Positions 3,496-8,759 are shown, counted from the stretch's first letter. The stretch is 8,759 bases of DNA from an uncultured Collinsella sp. (GCA_902478885.1 CABSMS010000084.1:1-8759), one strand, 5' to 3'. Translations and numbers: made by a program. Notes: generated by a model not told the origin, from the sequence alone.

Positions 3496-4901
3496 TAGTG
3501 CTTGGGCTTGTGGCCGCGGGGGCGTTTCTGTTCGGCCTGCGGCGGCTCGGGCTTGCGAGGCGCGGGGTCCTCGCCCGCGAGCCTCGCCCGCTCGTCAGCG
3601 AGCTTGCGGCGCTCGATGCCCAGCCCCGCGGCCTTGAGCAGGGGGCCGGACAGCATCGCAGCGCTGTTGCCGCCCTGCAGCTGGCGAATCTTGAGGTCAA
3701 GTGCGGCAATTTGCTCGTCAAGCTGAGCGATCATCTCCGCGCGGGTATCGACCTGATCCGCGGTGGCCATGGCCACGCGGCGTTGGGCATCGGCGGCCGC
3801 GGCGGCGGTGGCCATGGCCACGCGGCGGCGCTTGGCCAGCGCGCCCCTGTGCCTGCCCTGGGCGCGACCGCGCTTGGCCTTCTCGATGCAGCCGCGCTGA
3901 CGCTCGAGCTCCGCGACTTCCCGTTGCAGCTGCTCGACCGCAACGCCCTCCTGCTGCAGCTCTGCGCGAAGGACCCGCAGGCGGGCGTTGCGGTCGCGTA
4001 TCTCTTTATTCAGCTTGACGCGATCGGCGTGCCCGATCAGCCCCGCGCCGCCCTCGTGGACGGTCGGCTGCTCGTCCAGCCCCCTATCTTTATTAGAGCG
4101 ATGGTCTATGGCCACAGCCGCGGTACCCGTGGCCGCGGCGTGCGCCGCGAGGTGCCTGTTGGCGATCTCTGCCCAGGCCGCGCGGACGGCCGTGAGTTCA
4201 GCGCTACCGACGTCGCGCGCGGCCTGACCCGAGATACGGTGCATCTGCACCGGCCTCTTACTCGTGCGGTCCTTCGTGCCCAGGCCCTCGGCCTTCGCCT
4301 GCTTCATGGTCAGGCGGCGGCCATCCTTGAAGTTATATATCTTCTCCCAGCCATCTGCCTTGGCTGCCTTCCAATCGGTTGCGCGGATGGGCGCCTGCTG
4401 CCCATGTGCATCCTGGCACAGGTACCAGCACTGCCCCTTCTCGCCCTTGGTCCTCTGGATGAAGCCCTGAGCGCCAAGGTCGAGCGCGGAGACGAGGACG
4501 TGAGCGTGGGGGTTCCCGCCGCGGCCGTCATCATGTATCGCCCAGTCGCACGCCTTCGCGGGGAACATCCCGCAGAAGTCGCGCACGCAGGCGCGGCGGC
4601 CGTCGGCATCGAGCTCGATCGGCAACGCAAACTCATAGCGCAGCGCGACGAGCTCGTTGCCGCCGCCGCCCTCGGCCCATGCCCGCTCGGCCCCGTTCCA
4701 GAGCTCGCCGCGCCCGATGGGCGGCACGCCACCGGGCAGAGACAGACCCTCCTCGACGACGCGTTCCTTCCTGGCATAGTCGCAGAGCTGCCCCGTCCGC
4801 TCTTCCACAAGCGCCTGGCCCGACTGGTACGCGGCCTTCCTGACCGCGCCCGCCCCGGTGGCGGGCGAGCAGCCGCGGTAGTTCAGATGGAAGATGGCCA
4901 T
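3495..4901 (-). CDS. mobA: MOBQ relaxase, MobA/MobL family
   Basis: The 468-residue protein opens MAIFHLNYRGCSPATG with Y25 in KAAYQSG, the position of the nicking tyrosine in MobA/MobL proteins. H123 in AIHDDGRGGN and H132/H134 in NPHAHVLVSA form the three-histidine metal site (HUH). The relaxase domain covers about residues 1-240. After 305 comes a long coiled coil (LNKEIRDRNARLRVLRAEL onward) and an R/K/A-rich tail. It should cut the oriT at 5110-5164 and lead the strand into a recipient, using another element's conjugation machinery. I chose ATG at 4901, behind AAAGGAA, over an upstream in-frame ATG at 4988 because the family motif begins exactly there. The C-terminal half contains a tandem repeat, RRVAMATA twice, at a 15-residue period. 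It is divergent from the accessory gene at 5254. Confidence 0.93.
   Translation of the reverse strand: MAIFHLNYRGCSPATGAGAVRKAAYQSGQALVEERTGQLCDYARKERVVEEGLSLPGGVPPIGRGELWNGAERAWAEGGGGNELVALRYEFALPIELDADGRRACVRDFCGMFPAKACDWAIHDDGRGGNPHAHVLVSALDLGAQGFIQRTKGEKGQCWYLCQDAHGQQAPIRATDWKAAKADGWEKIYNFKDGRRLTMKQAKAEGLGTKDRTSKRPVQMHRISGQAARDVGSAELTAVRAAWAEIANRHLAAHAAATGTAAVAIDHRSNKDRGLDEQPTVHEGGAGLIGHADRVKLNKEIRDRNARLRVLRAELQQEGVAVEQLQREVAELERQRGCIEKAKRGRAQGRHRGALAKRRRVAMATAAAAADAQRRVAMATADQVDTRAEMIAQLDEQIAALDLKIRQLQGGNSAAMLSGPLLKAAGLGIERRKLADERARLAGEDPAPRKPEPPQAEQKRPRGHKPKH
3761..3827. repeat. Tandem 22-base repeat within mobA (45-base period)
   Basis: The same 22 bases occur at 3761-3782 and 3806-3827. 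Each copy contains the palindrome TGGCCATGGCCA and encodes RRVAMAT in the coiled-coil tail of the relaxase. The exact nucleotide match suggests a recent in-frame duplication of 45 bases. Confidence 0.8.
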
Positions 4902-4920
4902 GCGAGTTCCTTTCAGGCAA

Positions 4921-4938
4921 GGGGCGCAGATGCGCCCC
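4921..4938 (-). repeat. Hairpin in the mobA leader
   Basis: GGGGCGCA (4921-4928) and TGCGCCCC (4931-4938) are perfect complements separated by two bases, 20 bases upstream of the mobA ATG and next to its ribosome binding site. It could modulate mobA translation or act as an operator. Confidence 0.5.
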
Positions 4939-4944
4939 GCGCAG

Positions 4945-5000
4945 CGGCGCGGAGTGCCGTGAGCCGCGGTCGGCGAACGGTGCCCCACGGCGCGGAGTGC
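4945..5000. repeat. 13-base direct repeat in the oriT region
   Basis: CGGCGCGGAGTGC occurs at 4945-4957 and again at 4988-5000, 43 bases apart, in the 352-base non-coding stretch between mobA and the accessory gene. This may be a binding site for a relaxosome protein. Confidence 0.5.
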
Positions 5001-5022
5001 AAGGGAGCGCAGCGACCACGCA

Positions 5023-5074
5023 GCCCGACCCCGTAGACGTGAGCCGTCTCAGGCGAACGGCTTCGGGGTCGGGC
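5023..5074. repeat. 11-base inverted repeat with inner stem, oriT region
   Basis: GCCCGACCCCG (5023-5033) and CGGGGTCGGGC (5064-5074) are perfect complements. Inside the loop, AGCCG (5042-5046) can pair with CGGCT (5058-5062). It lies 35 bases before the predicted nick-proximal repeat and so probably belongs to the relaxosome assembly region. Confidence 0.6.
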
Positions 5075-5109
5075 GTAGGGCCGTCTGCCAAGACCGCACG
5101 CAGTGCAGG

Positions 5110-5164
5110 ACTTTTGACGCATCGCGGCAAAAGTACTGCCAAGTGCGCACTACCTCTGGTAGTG
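5110..5164 (+). other. oriT: MOBQ origin of transfer (RSF1010-like nick region)
   Basis: A seven-base inverted repeat, ACTTTTG (5110-5116) / CAAAAGT (5128-5134), is followed six bases later by AAGTGCGCACT (5141-5151). The MOBQ nick core is AAGTGCGCCCT or a close relative, and in RSF1010 an inverted repeat likewise sits just 5' of it. A second hairpin, CACTACC (5148-5154) / GGTAGTG (5158-5164), begins within the core. The position between divergent mobA and an accessory gene fits. The nick is expected at about 5147-5148. Confidence 0.8.
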
Positions 5165-5206
5165 ATATACCCAGCTCGCGAAATTTTACCGTGAGTATGG
5201 GTATAT
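5165..5206. promoter_or_regulatory. Inverted repeat ATATACCC/GGGTATAT, candidate mob operator
   Basis: ATATACCC (5165-5172) and GGGTATAT (5199-5206) are perfect complements 26 bases apart. They enclose an AT-rich GCGAAATTTTACC stretch between the two divergent mobilization units. This is where divergent promoters would be expected. I could not find a clean -35/-10 pair on either strand, so it is called an operator candidate only. Confidence 0.45.
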
Positions 5207-5253
5207 TTTGCTGCAAAGACAAAACACTAACGAGCAAGGAAGGGCGGTCATTT

Positions 5254-5577
5254 ATGACGGCATCCATCGACGAGCAGATTGCACGGAAGAGGGCCGCGGC
5301 AGACAAGCAGGCAGCCCGCGCCGCCGCGCTGAAGAAGGAGCTGAGGGACCTCGAGAGGAAGAAGGCCGCGGCGGAGCGGAAGGCGCGAACCCACCGACTC
5401 GTCGAGGTCGGCGCGATCCTCGAGCAGACCTCTGGCATGACCTTCGATACCGAGGACAGCCGCCGCGCCCTGTCCGTCGCGCTGACCGAGCAGCTGCGGT
5501 ACACGAACGGCCAGCCGTTCACCCGCGGCGGACAGATCGCCGAGGCCGTCAACATGCTGCTGGGGGATCAGAAATGA
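5254..5577 (+). CDS. Relaxosome accessory-like protein (MobC/TraD/DUF3847-like)
   Basis: The 107-residue protein starts MTASIDEQIARKRAAADKQ. Residues 1-45 are a highly charged coiled coil. The motif KARTHRLVEVGAILEQ (about 43-58) follows. That motif, a basic stretch then HRLxExGAhLE, is characteristic of small proteins encoded next to MobA/MobL relaxases in many plasmids (TraD of MOBQ elements, DUF3847 in Gram-positives). The remainder (59-107) is helical and ends VNMLLGDQK. I chose the ATG at 5254 because AAGGAAGGG lies at 5236-5244 with nine bases of spacing; in-frame starts upstream would run into oriT. The stop overlaps the next start as ATGA. The likely job is helping the relaxase bind or open oriT. 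Confidence 0.75.
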   Translation: MTASIDEQIARKRAAADKQAARAAALKKELRDLERKKAAAERKARTHRLVEVGAILEQTSGMTFDTEDSRRALSVALTEQLRYTNGQPFTRGGQIAEAVNMLLGDQK

Positions 5578-5900
5578 ACGTCACCATCACTTTTAAAAAC
5601 AAGGTCGAGAGCTACTACACCCGCGCCGACGGATCGGCAGCGCTGAGCAAGGACGTCCTCGAGCTCACCGCCGACGGCTCGGCGGCGGTGCTCTGGAGCC
5701 GCCTCGAGTTCGACAGGGGAGGCGGCGATGACGGGACCAAGCCTCGGACCGAAAGGGGCTTCAGCCGCGAGGTGCTGCGCCTGCCGCCCGCCGCGGCGGT
5801 CGGCCCCGGCGGCAGCCTGGATGATTTCTGGGACCGCGCCAACCAGTACTGCGGCGTGGCCGAGGTCGAGATCGACGGCAAGCTCGTGTACCCGTTCTAA
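5574..5900 (+). CDS. Unknown small protein cotranslated with the mob accessory gene
   Basis: The 108-residue product begins MNVTITFKNKVESYYTRAD. I recognize no family. It looks like a compact beta-rich domain: N-terminal strand VTITFKN, an acidic middle with DRGGGDDG (about 47-54), LDDFWDRANQY as a probable helix, and a last strand VAEVEIDGKLVYPF. There is no signal or membrane segment. Its ATG overlaps the stop of the upstream gene in an ATGA junction, so it is translationally coupled and likely works with the mobilization system. A bidirectional hairpin follows. Confidence 0.75.
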   Translation: MNVTITFKNKVESYYTRADGSAALSKDVLELTADGSAAVLWSRLEFDRGGGDDGTKPRTERGFSREVLRLPPAAAVGPGGSLDDFWDRANQYCGVAEVEIDGKLVYPF

Positions 5901-5925
5901 ACCTGCCGCCGCGATGAAAACCGAA

Positions 5926-5960
5926 GAGCCCCGCGGCCCCTTCGATGGGCCGCGGGGCTC
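5926..5960. terminator. Bidirectional terminator between convergent genes
   Basis: GAGCCCCGCGGCCC (5926-5939) and GGGCCGCGGGGCTC (5947-5960) form a perfect 14-base stem with a seven-base loop. On the minus strand the stem is followed by TTCGGTTTTC, a usable U-rich tail; on the plus strand the tail is poor. It separates the plus-strand gene ending at 5900 from the minus-strand gene ending at 5964. Confidence 0.8.
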
Positions 5961-5963
5961 CCG

Positions 5964-6437
5964 CTATTCTCCCCCTGGGCCGAGCAGCTTCATGGCCATG
6001 CGGCCGCGACGCCACCACGGCGTCGCGGCGATCGCCTGCTGGCGCTCGGCGAGCGACGCGAGCTTTCCGGCGAGCTCCGCGACCCTGGCGTTGGCCTCGG
6101 CGAGCTGTGCCTTGGCCTCGGCCTCGGCGCGGGCGGCGCGGTCGCGCTCGGCCGCAAGGGCCTCCATCAGCTCGGCGTTGCGGGACCGTTCGATTTCCAG
6201 CTGGGCGGCCAGGGAGTCGGCCAGGGAGTCCGGGGCGGGCGCGGCGGCTGGCTGGCGGGACGGTTTCTCGGGGTTCTTCAGGGCGTCGGCGATGGCCGCG
6301 GCAGCGAAGTCATCGAGGATGTCGGTGTTCCCGTTTCGGGAAACGTGGTTTCCCAGTCCCAGTTTCCCGATATAGTTAGCTATTGTTCGCTTGGAGACGC
6401 CCAGCTCAGACGCTATTTCACGCTTCGTTATGCCCAT
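5964..6437 (-). CDS. HTH/coiled-coil plasmid replication-associated protein (DUF536-like)
   Basis: The 157-residue protein starts with a helix-turn-helix, KREIASELGVSKRTIANYIGKLGL (about 5-28). A short linker GNHVSRNGNTDI follows, then an alanine/proline-rich hinge, a long coiled coil (about 75-135), and a basic end ATPWWRRGRMAMKLLG. This order is that of DUF536-type proteins found beside plasmid rep genes in Gram-positives. The start overlaps the end of the primase-like gene by 20 bases and has only a weak AGG ahead of it, so translation is probably coupled. The gene and the end of its neighbour contain twelve copies of TTCCCG/CGGGAA (6328-6537), a plausible target of this HTH. A role in replication control or partition is inferred. 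Confidence 0.75.
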   Translation of the reverse strand: MGITKREIASELGVSKRTIANYIGKLGLGNHVSRNGNTDILDDFAAAAIADALKNPEKPSRQPAAAPAPDSLADSLAAQLEIERSRNAELMEALAAERDRAARAEAEAKAQLAEANARVAELAGKLASLAERQQAIAATPWWRRGRMAMKLLGPGGE

Positions 6438-6537
6438 TGGTCAACCTATCGTCAATCGGGAACTTTTCCCGGGAACCATCGGGAATTTTCCCGGTGGTTC
6501 CCGATGATTTTACCGTTTCCCGTTCCCGTTTTTCCCG
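6328..6537. repeat. TTCCCG/CGGGAA array, candidate iteron origin or operator
   Basis: The hexamer TTCCCG occurs at 6328, 6364, 6466, 6488, 6498, 6517, 6523 and 6532, and its complement CGGGAA at 6337, 6457, 6470 and 6480. Pairs form TTCCCG-TTT-CGGGAA (6328-6342), the palindrome TTCCCGGGAA (6466-6475), and a 15-base inverted repeat with one mismatch: GGGAACCATCGGGAA (6471-6485) against TTCCCGGTGGTTCCC (6488-6502). The array lies in coding DNA covering the primase C-terminal tail and the HTH domain-linker region. Confidence 0.75.
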
Positions 6538-8214
6538 TTTTTCGTTCTCCGCGTCGGCGCTCGACCAGTACTCGTCGAGCGCTGCCCTGAGCTCGACCAT
6601 CGCGGGGTTGTACGGCTCGTACAGATCATCCGGCTTCGGTTTTTCCGGCTCGGTGGCGCCCTTCGGCACATCCTTCAGCCACTTGATGACGGTCGGGCGT
6701 GAGATGCCGAGAGCACGGGCGATCTCACTATGGTTGGCGTCGGGGTGCTCTGCGGCGTACTCGCGAACGAGGTCGGCCTTCGTCGGGGCCCCATCCTTAT
6801 TGCGCCATGCGCCATCCGGGTCGTCAAATTCTTGAACCGTTCGCGCCCTGGCCAAGTGCACGGCCTGTTTGCGCCCGTTTCTCTTGTTTTTCGGCAGCTC
6901 GATGGCGGTACGGCGCTCGATGCGCTCGCGGGTGAGCTTGTGGATGATGGGGTCGTAGTACGCCTCGATCGCGGCGAGCGCATGGTCCTCGGTGAAGTGG
7001 TTGTCCTCGCGCACCGTCAGGTCCTCGAGTGTCGGCACGAGCGCGAGAGCGTCGGCCTCGAGCTCGTCGTACGGGATGCCGCACTTCCTGGCATAGGCGG
7101 CCAGGACGTTGAGGCACCAGTAGCGGTGGTGGTCGGTGGCCTTCGTCTCGACCTGGCCAAGCCACCAGTCGTACAGGTCGCGCTTGCAGGTCCAGCGGCC
7201 GGGGGCCTTGCCCTCGACGATGCGCGCCTGGTACCACTCGGGCCAGAGCTTCTTGGCGCGCTCGATGGGAGTCCGCCCGGCGGTACGCATGAGCTCGATG
7301 AGCTTGGCGCGGTCCTTGCCGCCGCGAACCCCGGCGTATCCCAGCAGGTAGTCGAGGCTGCATCGCCAGGGATGCCCGTCCTCGCCGTTGTGGACGAACG
7401 CCACGGCCTCGTACTTGTCCTTAATCTTCGACCCAGCGGCCTTGCCGTTGAGCTTCGTAGGCGTGCCGGGCATCCTGAAGGGCTGGTAGATGCCCTGGTG
7501 CTGGACGTCCTCGAGCGTCGAGACGGTATCGCGCCAGATGTAGTCCGTGAGCATCGCCTTGATCTCCTGCACGAACGGCACGATACGCGGGATCAGCGGA
7601 ATCGGCTGGTCGAGCACGTAGTAGAGGTGGAAGCCCGTACCCGAGTTCACGAGGAAGGTCGGCTGGGGGAGGGATACCCATTTGTCCGCGGCGAATTTCG
7701 GGTCACGGCCGTTGCGAAACTGCTTCAGCATGTTCTTCAGCTCCTGCACGCCGACGCCGTCGAGGTCGATCGCGAACGCGTGCAGGAACCGGGCGTTCGC
7801 AGCAACGCGGCTCTTGCCAAAATACGACACGGGCGCGCAGAAGACGGACTCGTTCTTCCTGTTCGAGTCGACGACGCGCTCCTCAACTCCGTCGAGGTCG
7901 TCGGTCAGCGTGAACCGCTCGATCACGGGGACATCGTGCTCGATGCCCGTCTTGGTCTTGACTGTCTTGGTCTTATGGGTGATCTGGATGGCGATGCCGT
8001 TGGGATGGCCGCCGCCCTTCTCGTGCCACGGGACCACCTCGCCGCGGGGCTGCAGGAAGCCATCGGGGAAGATGGTCCGCCAGAAGTCGTACGGGCTGAC
8101 CCATTCCCAGGACGGATAGTCGGACAGAAGAATGTCGTTCTTCTCTATGTAGGCATGGCGCTGGGCTGCCCACCAGGCGTCATCATGCCCGGGTTTCTTC
8201 TTGCGATCTGCCAC
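6418..8214 (-). CDS. AEP/primase-like plasmid replication protein
   Basis: The 598-residue protein shows hallmarks of archaeo-eukaryotic primase-type replication proteins. FAIDLDGV gives the metal-binding D150-x-D152. S191-G-T-G-F-H196-L-Y is the SxH nucleotide-binding motif. YQPFRMPGT (243-251) carries the R-x-P-G element common in plasmid AEP proteins. A helix-turn-helix lies at about 494-513 (HSEIARALGISRPTVIKWL). The last 45 residues are low-complexity and charged and coincide with the TTCCCG array. The start is GTG at 8214 behind GGAGGG with nine bases of spacing. The protein probably primes and initiates replication of module B. No helicase (Walker) motif is visible, so a host helicase would be needed. 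It overlaps the downstream HTH gene by 20 bases. Confidence 0.78.
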   Translation of the reverse strand: MADRKKKPGHDDAWWAAQRHAYIEKNDILLSDYPSWEWVSPYDFWRTIFPDGFLQPRGEVVPWHEKGGGHPNGIAIQITHKTKTVKTKTGIEHDVPVIERFTLTDDLDGVEERVVDSNRKNESVFCAPVSYFGKSRVAANARFLHAFAIDLDGVGVQELKNMLKQFRNGRDPKFAADKWVSLPQPTFLVNSGTGFHLYYVLDQPIPLIPRIVPFVQEIKAMLTDYIWRDTVSTLEDVQHQGIYQPFRMPGTPTKLNGKAAGSKIKDKYEAVAFVHNGEDGHPWRCSLDYLLGYAGVRGGKDRAKLIELMRTAGRTPIERAKKLWPEWYQARIVEGKAPGRWTCKRDLYDWWLGQVETKATDHHRYWCLNVLAAYARKCGIPYDELEADALALVPTLEDLTVREDNHFTEDHALAAIEAYYDPIIHKLTRERIERRTAIELPKNKRNGRKQAVHLARARTVQEFDDPDGAWRNKDGAPTKADLVREYAAEHPDANHSEIARALGISRPTVIKWLKDVPKGATEPEKPKPDDLYEPYNPAMVELRAALDEYWSSADAENEKREKRERETVKSSGTTGKIPDGSREKFPIDDRLTNGHNEA

Positions 8215-8252
8215 TGAACACCACCCTCCATACCAGCCGCCCCCGAGGGCTA

Positions 8253-8272
8253 AGGCTCCGCCAGGCTCCGCC
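8253..8272. repeat. Tandem ten-base repeat in the primase leader
   Basis: AGGCTCCGCC occurs twice head to tail (8253-8262, 8263-8272), 39 bases upstream of the primase-like start and next to the AT-rich stretch 8279-8310. It may be a regulator-binding site or part of a replication origin. The significance is uncertain. Confidence 0.4.
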
Positions 8273-8303
8273 TTTACAGGACGTATATTATCAATACAGT
8301 TAT

Positions 8304-8331
8304 TTTACACCCCTGCGGCCATCTGTATAAC
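8304..8331 (+). promoter_or_regulatory. TA2 promoter
   Basis: TTTACA (8304-8309) and TATAAC (8326-8331) each match the sigma-70 consensus at 5 of 6 positions and are 16 bases apart. Transcription would start near 8338. A second possible element, TGC TAGAAT, an extended -10, lies at 8360-8368. Both are overlapped by operator repeats. This promoter probably drives antitoxin, toxin and, through lack of a rightward terminator, rep. Confidence 0.65.
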
Positions 8332-8385
8332 GTGTTTTACACCTATACGGCGAATGGTGTGCTAGAATGTATAACGTGTTATACA
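8324..8385. promoter_or_regulatory. Paired palindromic operators of TA2
   Basis: TGTATAAC-GT-GTTATACA at 8368-8385 is a perfect inverted repeat. The copy at 8324-8341 differs by one base (GTTTTACA). The first covers the -10 region, the second lies between the alternative -10 and the ribosome binding site. The 44-base spacing, about four helical turns, would let two antitoxin or antitoxin-toxin assemblies sit on the same face of DNA. Autorepression is inferred from RelB-type systems. Confidence 0.75.
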
Positions 8386-8404
8386 GATGATTGGGAGGTG
8401 CACC

Positions 8405-8641
8405 GTGGCAACTGCTACCGCGGCATTGAGGATGCCCGAGGACTTGGCAATCAGGTACGACCGTTTGGCGAAATCAACGGGACGCACGAAGACTTTCTAC
8501 ATGACAGAAGCACTCGCTGCCGAGATTGACAGGCTTGAGTACGAATACGGCTTAATGAAGAAGGTCGAGGATTATAGGGCCGGCAGGCTTGAGACCGTGA
8601 CGCTCGACGAGCTGGAGGAAAGCCTTGGCTTGGCGGATTGA
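8405..8641 (+). CDS. RHH antitoxin of TA2 (RelB/StbD-like)
   Basis: The 78-residue protein is a paralogue of the 1955-2191 antitoxin (about 58% identical by eye). A basic strand AALRMP is followed by the ribbon-helix-helix helices LAIRYDRLAKSTG and TKTFYMTEALAAEIDRLE. The C-terminal toxin-binding part holds EDYRAGRLET and an acidic end, ELEESLGLAD. I chose GTG at 8405 over the in-frame ATG at 8387 because GGGAGGTG (8393-8400) precedes it at the right distance and the N terminus MATA then equals that of the paralogue. It overlaps the toxin gene by 17 bases. It should repress the promoter through the palindromes at 8324-8385. As the first gene upstream of rep it may also affect plasmid copy number, as the RHH protein CopG does in pMV158. 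Confidence 0.88.
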   Translation: MATATAALRMPEDLAIRYDRLAKSTGRTKTFYMTEALAAEIDRLEYEYGLMKKVEDYRAGRLETVTLDELEESLGLAD

Positions 8642-8759
8642 GATCGACAAGGACGTCCAGCGTTCGATGAAGAAGCTGGACAAGCAGATCGCCAAGAGGA
8701 TCGTGGCGAAACTTCATGAGATTTCACAGCTCGAAGACCCAAGAAGCAGGGGCAAGGCA
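8625..8759 (+). CDS. RelE/ParE-family toxin of TA2, N-terminal part (continues at 1-190)
   Basis: This is the 5' part of the 89-residue toxin, started by TTG inside the antitoxin gene behind GGAGGAA (8614-8620). It begins MAWRIEIDKDVQRSMKKLDK and reaches HEISQLEDPRSRGKA at the contig end. The first five residues and the LDK and LEDPRS segments are identical to the TA1 toxin. The use of TTG here and GTG in TA1, both inside the same 17-base overlap, suggests deliberate weak initiation of the toxin. The catalytic half lies at 1-190 in this linearization. Confidence 0.88.
   Translation, partial: MAWRIEIDKDVQRSMKKLDKQIAKRIVAKLHEISQLEDPRSRGKA
8705..8759. repeat. Terminal overlap of a circular contig, right copy
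   Basis: Identical to bases 1-55; removing one copy closes the circle at 8704 bp and restores the TA2 toxin reading frame. Confidence 0.95.

Noticed and set aside
4899..4988. Earlier in-frame start of mobA at 4988
   Set aside because: The extra 29 residues are not like the family, and MAIFHL at 4901 is the usual MobA/MobL N terminus with its own AAAGGAA site.
3432..5036. Open frame of 534 codons on the plus strand opposite mobA
   Set aside because: It is the antisense of a high-GC gene with clear MOBQ motifs, has no good ribosome binding site, and its translation is low-complexity A/R/L/G without a recognizable domain. It also runs through oriT.
6730..8217. Open frame of 495 codons on the plus strand opposite the primase-like gene
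   Set aside because: It mirrors the codon bias of the real minus-strand gene, which has family motifs and a ribosome binding site; the mirror frame has neither.
8279..8310. AT-rich stretch upstream of the primase-like gene as a DnaA-dependent origin
   Set aside because: I found no TTATCCACA-like DnaA box there; divergent promoters explain the composition.
8387..8404. ATG at 8387 as the start of the TA2 antitoxin
   Set aside because: It lies directly after the operator with no ribosome binding site; GTG at 8405 has GGGAGGTG and matches the start of the paralogue.
1..8759. tRNA, rRNA, insertion sequences or resistance genes
   Set aside because: No cloverleaf with a CCA-side pattern, rRNA-like sequence, transposase motif or IS-type terminal repeat was seen.

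Overview
This window is almost certainly one complete small circular plasmid. Bases 1-55 are repeated exactly at 8705-8759, and a RelE-type toxin gene that runs off the right end (from 8625) continues in frame at base 2 and stops at 190. The unique length is therefore 8704 bp. High GC, strong AAGGAGG-type ribosome binding sites and GTG/TTG starts suggest a high-GC Gram-positive host. A gut actinobacterium such as a member of the Coriobacteriia is my guess, at low confidence. No chromosomal, resistance or metabolic genes are present.

The plasmid looks like a fusion of two backbones. Module A (about 8300 through the junction to 2500, genes on +, lower GC: 31 of 60 bases at 301-360) holds a RelB/RelE-type toxin-antitoxin pair (TA2), a Rep_2/pMV158-type rolling-circle initiator, a double-strand origin with iterons and a TACTACG/AC nick hairpin, several single-strand hairpins, a MOBV-type oriT, a truncated MOBV (Mob/Pre) relaxase, and a second, paralogous TA pair (TA1) closed by a strong terminator at 2471-2500. 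Module B (about 2500-8214, higher GC: 45 of 60 bases at 3841-3900) holds two small overlapping genes of unknown function on -, a complete MOBQ (MobA/MobL) relaxase on -, its oriT at 5110-5164, a relaxosome-accessory-like gene and an unknown gene on +, and on - an AEP/primase-like replication protein overlapping a DUF536-like HTH/coiled-coil gene.

The genes form two replication systems, two mobilization systems (one decayed at the protein level) and two addiction systems. The two TA pairs are direct repeats flanking the rolling-circle module.

Three regions deserve most attention. First, 8304-253: an RHH antitoxin and its toxin sit directly upstream of a Rep_2 gene, and between toxin and rep there is a leftward extended -10 promoter plus terminator predicting an antisense RNA of about 48 nt. 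This is the copG-RNAII-repB layout of pMV158 with a TA pair in the place of copG. Second, 908-1213: three hairpins that each present ACTACG at or next to the loop, one being the expected nick site, together with two sets of short direct repeats. Third, 6328-6537: twelve TTCCCG/CGGGAA elements within coding DNA across the primase/HTH gene overlap, a candidate iteron origin or operator array.
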